From JBDIAG01 sp047974565 (GTDB lineage Bacteria > Actinomycetota > Actinomycetes > Actinomycetales > CAWJMD01): a stretch of DNA of 64,000 nt. The notes beneath the pieces are model-generated. The model was not told the DNA's origin. It did not search any database and saw only the letters and a list, made by a program, of their open reading frames with translations. Positions within the stretch are counted from its first letter, which is position 1; each line of letters opens with the position of its first letter. Where the stretch lies: the NCBI GenBank assembly GCA_047974565.1, contig JBKECN010000077.1:1-64000 (forward strand), read 5' to 3'. The translations under genes were made by a program, and so were the position numbers. Below, piece by piece: positions 53,080 to 62,255 of this stretch.

Positions 53080-53523
53080 TCACATGCTGACGGCCGAGGC
53101 CTGCGCCGTCGGCGTCGATCGCTGCGGCGGCTCGTAAGCTGTGGCCTCGCGAGTCATCGAGTTGCGGGGTGAGCGGTCCACCTCGTAGCGGGTGCGGGCC
53201 GCGTCGTGGCCGATCTTCTTGGCGACGAACTCCTCGGTCTCGACCGCCTGGCCATTGCGCTCGTAGTTGACTTCGCGCGTGTATCCCTCGGCGACGAAGT
53301 TGTCGCCCGGAACGAAGTTCGCGTGGGCGTGCTCGGCGGAGCGGCCGAACATCACGAGGTGGTGGTAGGTCGTCTCGGTCTGTGTGAACGAGCAGTCCTC
53401 TTCGCGGCGGAAGTGCTCCTTCCCGATCCGGGCGAAGAACCGTGCGTCTCCCTTGGCGGTCTGCGTCAGCAGCGGGTCGGAAGCGATGAACCCCGAGAGT
53501 GACTCCTGCGTGTGAATGGCCAT
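53080..53523 (-). CDS. ssb: Single-stranded DNA-binding protein, element-encoded
   Basis: The 147-residue product resembles an OB-fold SSB: FIASDPLLTQTAKGDARFFARIG, YHHLVMFGRSAEHAHANFVPGDNFVAEGY in pieces, and EFVAKKIGHDAARTRYEVDR. This strand order and the GD-x-F-V-A-x-G segment are family-typical. It lacks the acidic DDDIPF tip of housekeeping SSB, so it may not recruit host replication proteins. It would protect single-stranded DNA during transfer. The frame is intact. Confidence 0.85.
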   Translation of the reverse strand: MAIHTQESLSGFIASDPLLTQTAKGDARFFARIGKEHFRREEDCSFTQTETTYHHLVMFGRSAEHAHANFVPGDNFVAEGYTREVNYERNGQAVETEEFVAKKIGHDAARTRYEVDRSPRNSMTREATAYEPPQRSTPTAQASAVSM

Positions 53524-53571
53524 GAGGCTGTCCTCCTGATCTCAGGCGGCCAGTCCGTCGTGGCCGCTGCA

Positions 53572-55362
53572 TCAGGCAGGTGCGCTCCCGCACCCCACGC
53601 CCGCGTCAGGGTGCGGGGCGGCGTAGCAGGGCTTCGAGTTCGGTGCGGTCGTTGCGGACTGGGCGGCGTCGGGGCGGTCGGGCCAGGGGCGTAGGTCGGT
53701 GACGATGGGTGGCGCGGAGCGCAGCATGGTGATCCCGGTGCCAAACGGAAGAGTGCGGATGCGGTCGGGCGGCAGGATCGGGACGCGCCGTATGGAGCGC
53801 TGGTTTGAGCGGGTGCCGCGGTCGCCGAGGGTCACGCTGTCGGTGTACTCGTCGCATTCGCCGATCAGGGTGGAGAGGTCTTGGAGGTCACGACTGTTGG
53901 ATGCGCCGCCGAGGATGATCTTGACGATGCTGGCGTCCCAGATCGCCCCGGCTTGGTGCTCGCTCCACCGGTCGCGGGCTTGAGCGAGGCACTGCAACAC
54001 CGGCATCGTGGTGATCCCTGTGCCACCACCTTCAGCCATCAGCGACGGGAGGGGCGCGAGGTTGCCGATCTCGTCCAGCGCCAGCAACAGCGGCGGGTCG
54101 AGTCGGGCTCCGGGTGAGCGGGCGGCGAGACGGCGCGCGGTTTCGATGAGGTCCTCCACGAGCGCGGCGGACGCGCCGGCCCCGGCTCCGGTGGCGAGCA
54201 GATAGAGCGTGCCTTGCTGGGTGAGGAAGGTTTCGGGGTCGAAGTGCTCGTTGGGGCCGGGTGTGACGGCATCGAGCACTCGGGGGTCGGCGAGGGCTGC
54301 GAGTGCGAGGGAGACGCCTTGCCAGATGCTGTCGCGGGTCTTGGGGTCGGCGTCGATCATTGCGCCGAGCGAGTCGCCCCAGCCCATCGCGGCGTTCGGG
54401 TTCGAGTTCAGGATCGCGACCGCCTCGGCAGCAGCGCTGAGGTCCAGAGTCCACCGGAACAACTCAGCAGGAGGACGACCGTCAAGAGCGGCGGCGTGCA
54501 GCAGCGCCTGGAGGGCGGTGCGGGTCTTGCCTTCCCAGAACCCGCCAGACTCCACACCCCCGAAGGAGAGGCCGGTGGCGGCAGCAAGTCCATTGGCGCG
54601 GATCATCGCGGTCAACGGGTCCTCACACCCGCGCACGGGTGACCAGCGCAGACCAGCGGGGATGCCCTCGGCCAGGTGTTGCGGGTCGAACACCGCGACC
54701 GGCCCACCCTTCCGACGGCGAGCTCGCAAGGTGGCGGTGAGGTTGTCTGGCCTGGTGCTGGTGGTGACGACGGCTCCGGGGGCGTCGAGGATCGCGTTGA
54801 TGACAACGTGCAGACCCTTGCCCGAGCGGGGCGGGCCGATCAACAGGATCGAGTCCTCCACCGACGCCCACACCCCCGTGCCACGACTGGCCCCGAGGAG
54901 GTAGCCGACATCCGCAGGTGTCGGCGTCTCCAGTGACGGTCGCAGCGTTCCGGCACGATGCAGGAGTGCTTTCGCCGATGCCGTTGTCTTCACCTCGTGC
55001 GCAGTCGAGATCCCGGCGAGGCGATGCGGGTCGGTCTCGGTCTTCCGGTTGTGGCGACGCAGCAGCATCCACACCCACGCGACCCCGACGACGAGCGCCG
55101 CGAGCAGCAGGGTCGTGACGATCCAGTAGACGACCGGGCTGAGACCTTCCGCGTCGAGTACCCCGGCGGGGTCGGTGGGGTTGAACAGCACCCCGAGCCC
55201 CGATGCCGGTCCTGCCGCTGGTTGGGGTGTGCCGGAGAGGAACGCGGCGACCGATCCGGCGCCGCGCAGAGCAAGGGCGAGGCCGAAGGCTCCGATCAGG
55301 GCGATGAGGGCGGCGTTGGTGAGTTCGTCGCCCATACCCCCGCCGCGTTGTGTCTGGCTCAT
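53572..55362 (-). pseudogene. VirD4/TraG-like type IV coupling protein, C-terminal frameshift
   Basis: The protein brings the relaxosome to the conjugation channel. It has two N-terminal membrane helices (~18-45 and ~80-103), Walker A IGPPRSGKG near residue 175, and Walker B LLALDEIGNLAPLPSL, with GGGTGITTMPVLQCLAQARDRW after it, as in the TraM-recognition/TraG family. Near 53665 the natural tail (RNDRTELEALLRRPAP, stop at 53606) lies in another frame. One missing base after DAAQ explains this, so only the last ~25 residues are affected and the protein could still work. ATG 55362 overlaps the previous gene's end by 4 bases. Confidence 0.88.
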
Positions 55363-55877
55363 TGGAACCGCCGAATCGCCGTCGTGCCCGATATGCGCCC
55401 GAACAGGATCGCCTCGCCCGTCGAGCCGGGCGGGAGGTCGTCGAGATCGACCAGCGCCCGGGCCATCCCAGTGTGGGCGGCGTCAGTGTGGCTCACGATG
55501 ACCGCTACGGCAACATCCTCACCAGGCACGAAACCCTCACCCTCCACCTCCATGAGCCACAGGGGACGCGGGCTGGCGGCGCGGCGACCTCGCCGCGTGC
55601 CCGGCACCGGTGCCTGCTCGGCTGCTCGTGCGGGTGGGGTTGGTTTGCGGGCGTGGATGATGTCGGTGAACACGCCACCGTCGCACTCGCGGACCTCGAC
55701 CCGCACCGAGACAGTGCGGTCCTTCGTGATCTCGTCCATCAACGGCCCGAACGTCGCCCGAGTCCACGCACCCGCAGCAGGTTGCGGATGGACGATGCCA
55801 TCGACGGCTGCGGTTAGGGTGCCGTCCGCGGCGACGGTGACGACCACGTTGGGCAGATCGACGGGCACCTCGGGCAC
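55359..55877 (-). CDS. Conserved element protein, unknown
   Basis: The 172-residue frame (from GTG 55877) includes VPEVPVDLPNVVVTVAADGTL, VHPQPAAGAWTRATFGPLMDEITKDRTVSVRVEVRECDGGVF in pieces and a C-terminal DLDDLPPGSTGEAILFGR. It lies between the VirB4-like ATPase and the coupling protein and overlaps the latter by 4 bases. Because of the frameshift upstream it appears fused to the ATPase frame, but the ATPase stop at 55912 in the shifted frame shows these are separate genes. The exact start is uncertain; ATG codons near 55912 are out of frame. Confidence 0.6.
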   Translation of the reverse strand: MPEVPVDLPNVVVTVAADGTLTAAVDGIVHPQPAAGAWTRATFGPLMDEITKDRTVSVRVEVRECDGGVFTDIIHARKPTPPARAAEQAPVPGTRRGRRAASPRPLWLMEVEGEGFVPGEDVAVAVIVSHTDAAHTGMARALVDLDDLPPGSTGEAILFGRISGTTAIRRFQ

Positions 55878-55911
55878 GTGATCGCGGGAGTGGTGTGTGG
55901 GCGTGAGAGGT

Positions 55912-57395
55912 TCATCGGTGACCCCCAGCCGCGCGAGAGCTCGTATCGAACAGGGCGAGTTCGGCGGGGTGGAGTTGGTGCTGGTGACGAAGCTCCTGGC
56001 CTTGATCCGCCAGAGCCCTTGGCCGACGCCCAGGTTCGGGAGGAGTTGCTGCTCGGTGCCGGTCAGGCCGAGCGCGGAGGCGGCGGGTCCGAGCTGGTCG
56101 GGTTCCTGCCGGTACACGATCCGTGTCTCTGCGTTCGCCAACAGGCTGTTGGCGAGGGAGCGCATGGCGGAGCCTTGGTCGCCGACGTTGTCGAGGTCGG
56201 TGAGCTTGTGGAAGATCAGCATGTTCGCGATCCCGTAGTGCCGGGCGAGCCGCCAGTGCGCATCCATCCGACGCAGCAGCGCGGGGTGGGACATGAGCCG
56301 CCAGGCCTCGTCATAGATCACCCACCGCTGCCCACCATTCGGATCAAGCAAAGCGGACTCCATCCACGCTGACGAGCACGTCATCAACACCGAAATCAGC
56401 GTCGAGTTCTCCGTCACCCGCGACAGGTCGAGGGAGATCATCGGCAGACTGGGATCGAAGGTCACGGTGGAGGGACCGTCGAACAACCCGGCGAGGTCAC
56501 CGGCCACGAGTCGGCGCAGAGCGTGTCCGCCGCGGCGTCCGTCTTCGGCGAGGCGGCCGTCGGGGTCGGTGCTGAGAGCCAGGATGCGATCGACGATCAT
56601 CGGGAGGATCGGCACCTCGTTCTCCCGCACCGTCTGCGTCAACGCCAGGTCGATCGCGGTGTGCTCCAACGGCGACAGCCCGCGCGCGAGAACGGTCTCC
56701 GCGAGTGCGCCGACCAGGTCGCGCCTGCGGGCGGCGACGGTGGAGGCCCACTGCTCGTCCGACAGCCCGGACGGGCGGTGGCCCTCGTCGAGCGGGTTCA
56801 GCCGCGTATTGAGTCCGTGACCAAGGACGATAGCTCTGCCGCCGACAGCGTTGGCGACGGCGGTGTGCTCGCCCTTCGGATCGCCGGGGACGTAGACCCT
56901 GCGGCCGAACGGCAACGACCGTGTGTAGAGAGACTTCGCAAGACTCGACTTGCCGGAGCCGACGATCCCGGCCAACACAACGTTCGGAGCGGTGATGATG
57001 CCGCGCGCGTACAGCACCCACGGGTCGTAGACGAACGAGCCGCCGGAGTACAGGTCTTGGCCGACGAACACCCCATCGGCACCGAGGCCTCCTTCGGCGA
57101 CGAACGGGTACGCCCCCGCCAGCGTGGCGGAGGTGTACTGGTGCCGTGGGAGCCGGAACCGTCCCGGCGTTCGGAGCTGTGCCGCTCCCGGCTCGCCGCT
57201 CTTGGGCAGGTAGATCGTGGCGCGTCGCTCCGCCCGCTCAGCCTCGGCCTGTGCTTTCGCGGCGGCGAGTTCGGTCTTGCGTTGCTCGGCGTGGAGTCGG
57301 GCTTCGGCGCGGCGGCGCTGTGTGCGGAGCTTGCGGCGTTCCCTCGACGGCGCGACCAGCACGGCCGTATGCAGCCGCTCGCGATCCTGGTTCAC
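55912..57395 (-). pseudogene. VirB4/TraE-like conjugation ATPase, late frameshift
   Basis: This ATPase powers assembly of the mating channel. From GTG 57395 it has a charged helical leader, PGRFRLPRHQYTSATLAGAYPF, Walker A AGIVGSGKSSLAKSLYTRSLPFGRRVYVPGDPKGE in pieces, and Walker B VIYDEAWRLMSHP, followed by NMLIFHKLTDLDNVGDQGS. Near 55990, after RIKARSFV, the expected ending (HQLHPAELALFDTSSRA) continues one frame over and stops at 55912. A single missing base is the simplest explanation. About 20 terminal residues are changed and, as sequenced, the frame runs on into the next gene. It starts 4 bases after the preceding gene. Confidence 0.88.
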
Positions 57396-57399
57396 AGTC

Positions 57400-57696
57400 T
57401 CAGCCTCGTGATTCGCGGATCGCGGTGATCTTGGCGGGCTCGAACCACGACCTCGACTGCTTCGGCTGCGGCACGTCATGACGCTTGGGTGCACCCGGCG
57501 AGGAGTACGAGACCAGCAGTTCCGGCCCGTCCCGTGTCGGCGACGACTCGTCAATCGGTTCGGCGCTCGCGTCGGGTTGGGGGTGGCGGCGCAGCAGTGA
57601 GACGTACCCCAGGTGCGGGTTGACGACTTCAGCGAGCCGGTCGTAGGCCTGATCGACCAGACGAGCCGACCGGCGCAGCTCCTCCGCTGCCACATG
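57400..57696 (-). pseudogene. 3' part of a split conserved element gene
   Basis: On the minus strand the text DAHVAAEELRRSARLVDQAY and VNPHLGYVSLLRRHPQPDAS reads without interruption and ends at TGA 57400. It has no start of its own. It becomes one frame with the oppositely oriented piece at 57728-57958 if the segment between the flanking 9-bp inverted repeats is turned over. Function unknown. Its stop lies 4 bases before the VirB4-like start. Confidence 0.65.
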
Positions 57697-57967
57697 GGCA
57701 TCCTGCACTCCGGCTGTCGAAGAGGCGGTGCCGTCGCGGTGGATCAACGTGGTGTTCCTCCAAGGAGACGAGGCCGACCGTCCGCTGCGCATCCTCGGCG
57801 AGCTGGGGCATGTCGATGCGGTGGAGTACCTCGCGCAGTGGGACTACGGCCAGGAGACCACGCAGGCGGCACTTAAGAACGGGTACGTCTACGACGAAAC
57901 CGGCGAGGGCACGAACGACCGGGTGATGATCTCCGGCGACTACGCCCTGAGGCGGGCTCAGGATGCC
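57697..57967. other. Apparently inverted segment bounded by 9-bp inverted repeats
   Basis: GGCATCCTG at 57697-57705 and its complement CAGGATGCC at 57959-57967 bound about 253 bases whose coding text lies on the plus strand while the flanks code on the minus strand. Turning the segment over joins ISGDYALRRAQ to DAHVAAEEL in one open frame. A second perfect hairpin (CCTGAG/CTCAGG, 57946-57962) sits at one boundary. Confidence 0.65.
57728..57958 (+). pseudogene. 5' part of the split conserved element gene, inverted
   Basis: From GTG 57728 the frame reads WINVVFLQGDEADRPLRIL, VEYLAQWDYGQETTQAALKN and YVYDETGEG, text that looks like a conserved small protein of actinobacterial conjugative elements. 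Family-like text stops at SGDYAL, just before the inverted-repeat boundary; beyond it the frame is antisense to the next gene. It is the only element gene besides the relaxase on the plus strand, in keeping with a local inversion. Confidence 0.65.
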
Positions 57968-58213
57968 AGGCGATCCGTCCCGCCGCCACGAAGCCTGCGT
58001 GGTTTCCGTCGTCGTGGAAAGCGTGCGCGGCCTTCCGCTCGTGAATGTCAGCGAGCTGTTCCAGCACCTGGTGCAGCGACCGCATCCCCGAAGAAAGGTA
58101 ACCGATCACCCGTACATCTGTACGGGCTGATCGAACGTGCGGCTCGCGTGCGCGAGACCCCGCAAAGCCTCAGACACCTCAGCGGCGTCGGTGGAATCGA
58201 AGAACGTGGGCAT
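57959..58213 (-). pseudogene. Conserved element gene, frameshifted and truncated
   Basis: ATG 58213 begins MPTFFDSTDAAEVSEALRGL and meets TGA at 58106. Restoring one base in the run at TACGGGTGATC continues the frame as VIGYLSSGMRSLHQVLEQLAD, then HAFHDDGNHAGFVAAGRIAW, up to the inverted segment at 57967. The protein is a helical, presumably cytosolic element factor of unknown role. It is broken by both the frameshift and the inversion. Confidence 0.6.
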
Positions 58214-58333
58214 GGTCGGCCTCCTGAGTCGTGTGACTCGAAGGTGCGCGCCCAAGACCGTGGTAGAGTACTCATCACAGAGCGGGCGCCATTGATGGGC
58301 TAGAGGATCGGAACCTCAGTTCGCACAAAAACA

Positions 58334-58418
58334 GTGGAGACCCAGGTTCGACTCCTGGCTCCGGCGAAGCCGGATGTAGCTCAATGGGTATAGAGCCCCC
58401 GTGTTCTTTTCACCACGA
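58334..58418 (+). ncRNA. tRNA-like sequence in permuted order
   Basis: In order on the plus strand: a T-arm CCAGG-TTCGACT-CCTGG (58342-58358, with the classic GGTTCGACTCC), a 3' acceptor strand CTCCGGC, the triplet GAA, a 5' acceptor strand GCCGGATG, then TA and a D-arm GCTC-AATGGGTATA-GAGC (58379-58396), followed by CCCCCGTGTTCTTTTCAC. The acceptor strands pair directly, with GAA as the loop, and one base missing from the 3' strand (CTCC for CATCC) would make the pairing perfect. The order is 3' half then 5' half, as in circularly permuted tRNA genes. The flanks expected to form the anticodon stem pair poorly (AACA with TGTT is the best match). It is a degenerate permuted tRNA, a pair of tRNA fragments, or a novel RNA. 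Confidence 0.55.
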
Positions 58419-59288
58419 CGCTGCGGTCCAGTGCCCGGACTGTCTGGCGGCTAGTTCGAGTTCTTCTGCGCTCAGGTTCAGCCCGCCGAGGTAATAGAAA
58501 CGTGCGAATCCCAAGAGTCCCCGCTTCCACTGCCTGCTGTTGCGAGGGTGCTCAGCAGATTCGGCAAAGTCGGCGACGGCGATCCCGGCCCAGGTTTCTC
58601 TGCTGAGCTTCTGCCCGAGAACCTCGTTGATGCGCCGCGCGGCCTCCTTGGTGACGGCGAAAGCTGCGATCAGATGGCCGATCGTGAAGTGCAGCTTCCC
58701 CTCGGTCATCATCGAACTGAGCGGCCCCATCGTCAGTTGTTCCCATCTCTCGCGTTGCGCCTCGGTCAGTGAGCCCAGAACATCTGTCACTTCCGCTGTC
58801 ACTTGGCCCGCATGATGAATCTGAGCGTTCCGAACGCAACGAAGCACGTGGAAGAGTGGGACGACGTCAGCTGGCTCGTCGACACCTGCGGCATCGAAGA
58901 ACGTCTTGTGCATGCGTCCAGCGTTCAAAGCCCCCCACGCCTGCGACACCGTGTGGCCTGCGTCCTCCAGCATGGTGATTGCGTCTTTGACGAAGGCCTC
59001 ATAGACAGCCAGCGCGTACGGAATCGCCACTGCCGCCAGATGAGCATCGGCGTCGAGGAGGAGTTGCGACGCACGGTCCGGTAGGAGGTTAAACCGGTCG
59101 ATATCCTTTACCGCCGGAAACAATCCGGGAAGCTGATGAGGAGAACCGCTGTGCAGCTGGAGATTGTGCGCTGCCAGTCGAGAGCCCGCAAGGAGCGCGA
59201 TCATGGCATTGTTCGCCTCGACCCGCGCGTCTACATAGGCCCGGTACCTCGCAAAGTTGATCTCGCTCACACCTCCAGTTTCGCTCAT
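58410..59288 (-). CDS. HEPN-motif protein, putative RNase (cargo gene)
   Basis: The 292-residue product has a long helical body with YALAVYEAFVKDAITMLEDAG (~90-110) and, at ~153-158, RNAQIH within LRCVRNAQIHHAG. This fits the HEPN signature R-x4-H with polar residue N after R. Many HEPN proteins are ribonucleases in toxin-antitoxin, abortive infection and anticodon-nuclease systems, while others are inactive binders (family knowledge). It interrupts a conjugation operon and has no evident transfer role, so it is probably cargo. Its TGA at 58410-58412 overlaps the end of the tRNA-like sequence. The frame is intact, unlike most larger element genes. I chose ATG 59288; the frame is open to 59420. 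I see no antitoxin-like nucleotidyltransferase beside it. Confidence 0.7.
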   Translation of the reverse strand: MSETGGVSEINFARYRAYVDARVEANNAMIALLAGSRLAAHNLQLHSGSPHQLPGLFPAVKDIDRFNLLPDRASQLLLDADAHLAAVAIPYALAVYEAFVKDAITMLEDAGHTVSQAWGALNAGRMHKTFFDAAGVDEPADVVPLFHVLRCVRNAQIHHAGQVTAEVTDVLGSLTEAQRERWEQLTMGPLSSMMTEGKLHFTIGHLIAAFAVTKEAARRINEVLGQKLSRETWAGIAVADFAESAEHPRNSRQWKRGLLGFARFYYLGGLNLSAEELELAARQSGHWTAASW

Positions 59289-59343
59289 CGCCTCACCGGT
59301 CGCGGCGCGTCGGTCCAGATGATCGTGCCCAGCGGCGGCAAGA

Positions 59344-60809
59344 TCACACCCGACGGCACAGCGGCAGCGCTGCGGCAGTGAACGCGGCGGCTTGCTGGCC
59401 GACGAGGAGACGGGTCTCACACGAGGCCTGAATCGCGGCTTGCTCGATTGCGGCGACGGCGGCGTCGAGTTCCTCCACGGTGGGTGCGGAGATGGCGATG
59501 AGGCCGGTGTAGCGGAGGATGCCGTGGCCGGCGGTGAGGTCGGCTTCTTGTTGGAGCACGTCGTGGTATTCGGCGGTTTGGGAGGCGTCTTCGATCTGGC
59601 CGATCTTCGCTCGTTGGGCTTGGTCGGAGATGTGTTCGACTTTCTTCTTGCGGATGTCGCGGGCGGCTCGGTCGGAGCGCATCGGGGTGCAGATCAGCGA
59701 AAACGACCGCTGAATACCGGTGGACAGCAGCACCGGCGACAAGAACCCCGGATACACGAGCGAGCGTGGCCACTCACTGACCCACAGCACCGCGTGGTGC
59801 GCGGAGTCGGTGCGCAACCGTCCCCAGGTTTCGGTGACCGCGACCGGACCCGCGGTAGCGAGCGACTGACCGAGCTGGCCATGGCGTTCCAGGGTGGCGG
59901 CGATGGCGGGGTCGTAGGCCGAGCGCAGCATGACCGCGATCTGTCCTGGCGTGAGCCAGCCCGACGGTGCGAGGTCGGCGGAGCGGAGCGCGGCGACCAG
60001 CGTGTTCATCTCCTGACGCAGCACGTTCGCCGCGCCCCGGATGCCGCCGCCCGCGGTTCTGATCTGCCTGGCCGCCGCCTTCATATCCAAGGAGAGAGAC
60101 AGCGTGGTGGCGTGGCGTTCACCGGCGGGTCCGGCGCGTTCGATCAACTCGGCGTAGGTATCAGCGGCCCATGACCCGTCGGGGGTGCCGTGGGCTGCCC
60201 ACCACTCGGCAAGCCCGGTGCCGGAGTCCGGCAGGGTGCGCTCCAACACCTGCAGGGTGGCGACGCGGCCGGAGCGGCAGACGGTCGCGAGCACGCGACC
60301 CCAGGAGGTGACGCGACGTTCCTGTTCGCCGGGGTCGAGGAGCACGATTGCGGGATGGCTGACCTCACAGACCACGGTCAGGGTCGCGGCGTGGGGGTCG
60401 TGGATCATCCCGACCCCGGTGTCGGGGTCCTCGAACTCCCGCAGCCTGGCCATGTCGCCGGGCAGCGCGAGGGTCCCGACAGGACGGGGGACAACGATTC
60501 TGCGCTGGTAGAGCAACTGCCCGCCGGTGGTGCGCCACAGCCACCAGCACGTCACCGGCAGCCACTCTACGATGGGTCGGCCTGCGATGGGTATCCAGGT
60601 CAGCGCAGCGGAGAGTACCCAGACGGGTGCGGTGTAGGCGAGGAGCATCCCGCCTACGGCGTAGAACGCGCCGATCAGCGTGGCTCCGCCGATGGCGAGG
60701 GTGATGGCTGTGTTAGGGAGAGGCCGAGGAGGATGCCTCGGCGGGTGAGGCGGGAGAACTTCACCGGCACGAGATCGCCCGCGCTACGCGGGTTCTGATT
60801 CGAGGTCAC
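59344..60809 (-). pseudogene. SCO6880-type conjugation protein, early frameshift
   Basis: This is a widespread protein of actinobacterial conjugative elements, related in context to the PrgI-VirB4 module. From GTG 60809 it reads SNQNPRSAGDLVPVKFSRLT, with two N-terminal membrane helices (LPNTAITLAIGGATLIGAFYAV-like, then LLAYTAPVWVLSAALTWIP), followed by a large cytoplasmic part (GVGMIHDPHAATLTVVCEVS, LTPGQIAVMLRSAYDP, RDIRKKKVEHISDQAQRAKI). The helix-1 region is split: near 60710 one C is missing from CTCTCCCTAAC. The rest, over 430 residues, is intact. It ends just before the HEPN cargo gene. Confidence 0.8.
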
Positions 60810-60813
60810 GGGT

Positions 60814-62221
60814 CTACTCCTTTGGCGCGCGTGGCGCAGGCGGCGTGGGCTTCGGCGGGGGCGCGGGATCGCTCCTCGGCGCGGGCGGTGCCGGACTTGA
60901 CGACAGCGGCGCTACCTGAGTGGGCGCAGCCGGGGGCTGAGCGGCAGGCGGTGGCGGTGGGGTCTGGGCGGCGGCATCCGCGGCGTGCTCGCCTTGGGCA
61001 CCGAGCGCGGTTCCGGCTTTCGGCCCGGCAGTGGCGACTCCCTTGGCGACCTGAGCGCCGACGACCACGGCAGCAGCGGGTCCAGCAGCAGCGGCACCAC
61101 CGCCTGCGGCTGCACCGCCACCGGACGCAGCGGCACTTCCACCTGATGCACTGGCACCGCTGCCTGCTGATGCTGCGGGCTTGGGCGCGGGCGGCGTACC
61201 GCCTCCACCTCCACGGCCAGCGCCACCACTACTGGAACTGCCGGTGCCGCCTGCGCCGTCGAGTACCTTCTTCGGCTCGGCTCCGCCGCCTGCGCCTCGT
61301 CCGGGGACGGGGATGGGCCGGTTGAGGGCGTATTTGGCGTCTTGTTCGGAGCCGATGGCGTGGTACATGTCGAAGCCGACGAACGCGATGAACTTGTAGG
61401 TCAGGTACGGGGCGAACGCGGCCATCGCCATCAGGACGATCCCGGCGATGAGGTCGCTGATCGAGGCCAGGTCGGCGTCGATGGGTGCCGGGTGATCGCG
61501 ACCAGGAACATCACGACGAGCACGAGCTTGGAGCAGATCAGCGCGACGACGAACATCGCCCACTTCCCGATCCACCCCCGCGAGGCGTCCCACGACGCGC
61601 CACTGAAGGCGAGTGGGGCGAACACGATCGCGACCAGCAGCAGGGCTTGCGTACGAGGAGGGAGAGCCAGACGATGGCGGCGGCGGTGATCGCGAGGCCG
61701 GCCATGAAGATCGTGATGATCGCCCCGACTCCGGGGGCGGCAATGTTGATCCCGACCAGGCCGGTGGCGAGGAGGGCGATCTTGTCGCCCATCGAGTCGG
61801 TGGTCTCGCCTGCGGCTTGGACGATCCCGATGCACAGCTGGTCGACGACCTCCAGAAGAAGGGCTGTCAGGGTGATGACGACGAACGACCCGAGGACGGA
61901 CTTGGCGAGGCCGAGGGCTGCGCGGGTAAGGGCGGTGGGGTCGCGTCGGATGAGGCCGGTGATGAGTTGGAGGCAGAAGAAGATCAGCATCACGAACACC
62001 GCGACGCCGAACAGCAGGTTGTAGACGCTGACGTAGCCGGGCCGGGTGACATCGACGAGGGTGGTGGTGTCGAACACCGACCAGACCGCCTCGAACAGCC
62101 AGCCCGCGGCGGCTCCCATGGCTTGGGCGAGCCAGTCGAACGGGGCCGCGACCAGTGTGGCGGCCCCTTCGCCGACGGCATCGCAGACCGAGGAGATTAC
62201 CGGGATGTCGCACACGCTCAT
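60814..62221 (-). pseudogene. Polytopic VirB6/TrbL-like membrane protein, two frameshifts
   Basis: ATG 62221 begins MSVCDIPVISSVCDAVG. Several helices follow (NLLFGVAVFVMLIFFCLQLI, SVLGSFVVITLTALLLEVV, IITIFMAGLAITAAAIVWLSLL), then RKALLLVAIVFAPLAFSGASWDASRGWIGKW in the next frame and APIDADLASISDLIAGIVLMAMAAFAPYL in a third. One base is missing near 61648 (AAGCCCTG for AAGGCCCTG), and the frame changes once more near 61490. The last ~170 residues are a Gly/Ser/Ala/Pro-rich tail ending PTPPAPRAPKE. Its plan fits the inner-membrane VirB6/TrbL channel component. It is broken as sequenced, and ends 4 bases before the SCO6880-type start. Confidence 0.78.
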
Positions 62222-62255
62222 CACGAACCACCAAGCCCTTCTTGACGACGCCGGG

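Noticed and set aside
55359..57701. A natural ATPase-hypothetical fusion protein of 780 residues
   Set aside because: The shifted frame supplies a typical ATPase ending (HPAELALFDTSSRA) and a stop at 55912, so the fusion is an artefact of a missing base.
58334..58418. An ordinary tRNA gene
   Set aside because: T-arm and 3' acceptor come before 5' acceptor and D-arm, and no anticodon stem closes, so no standard cloverleaf can be drawn.
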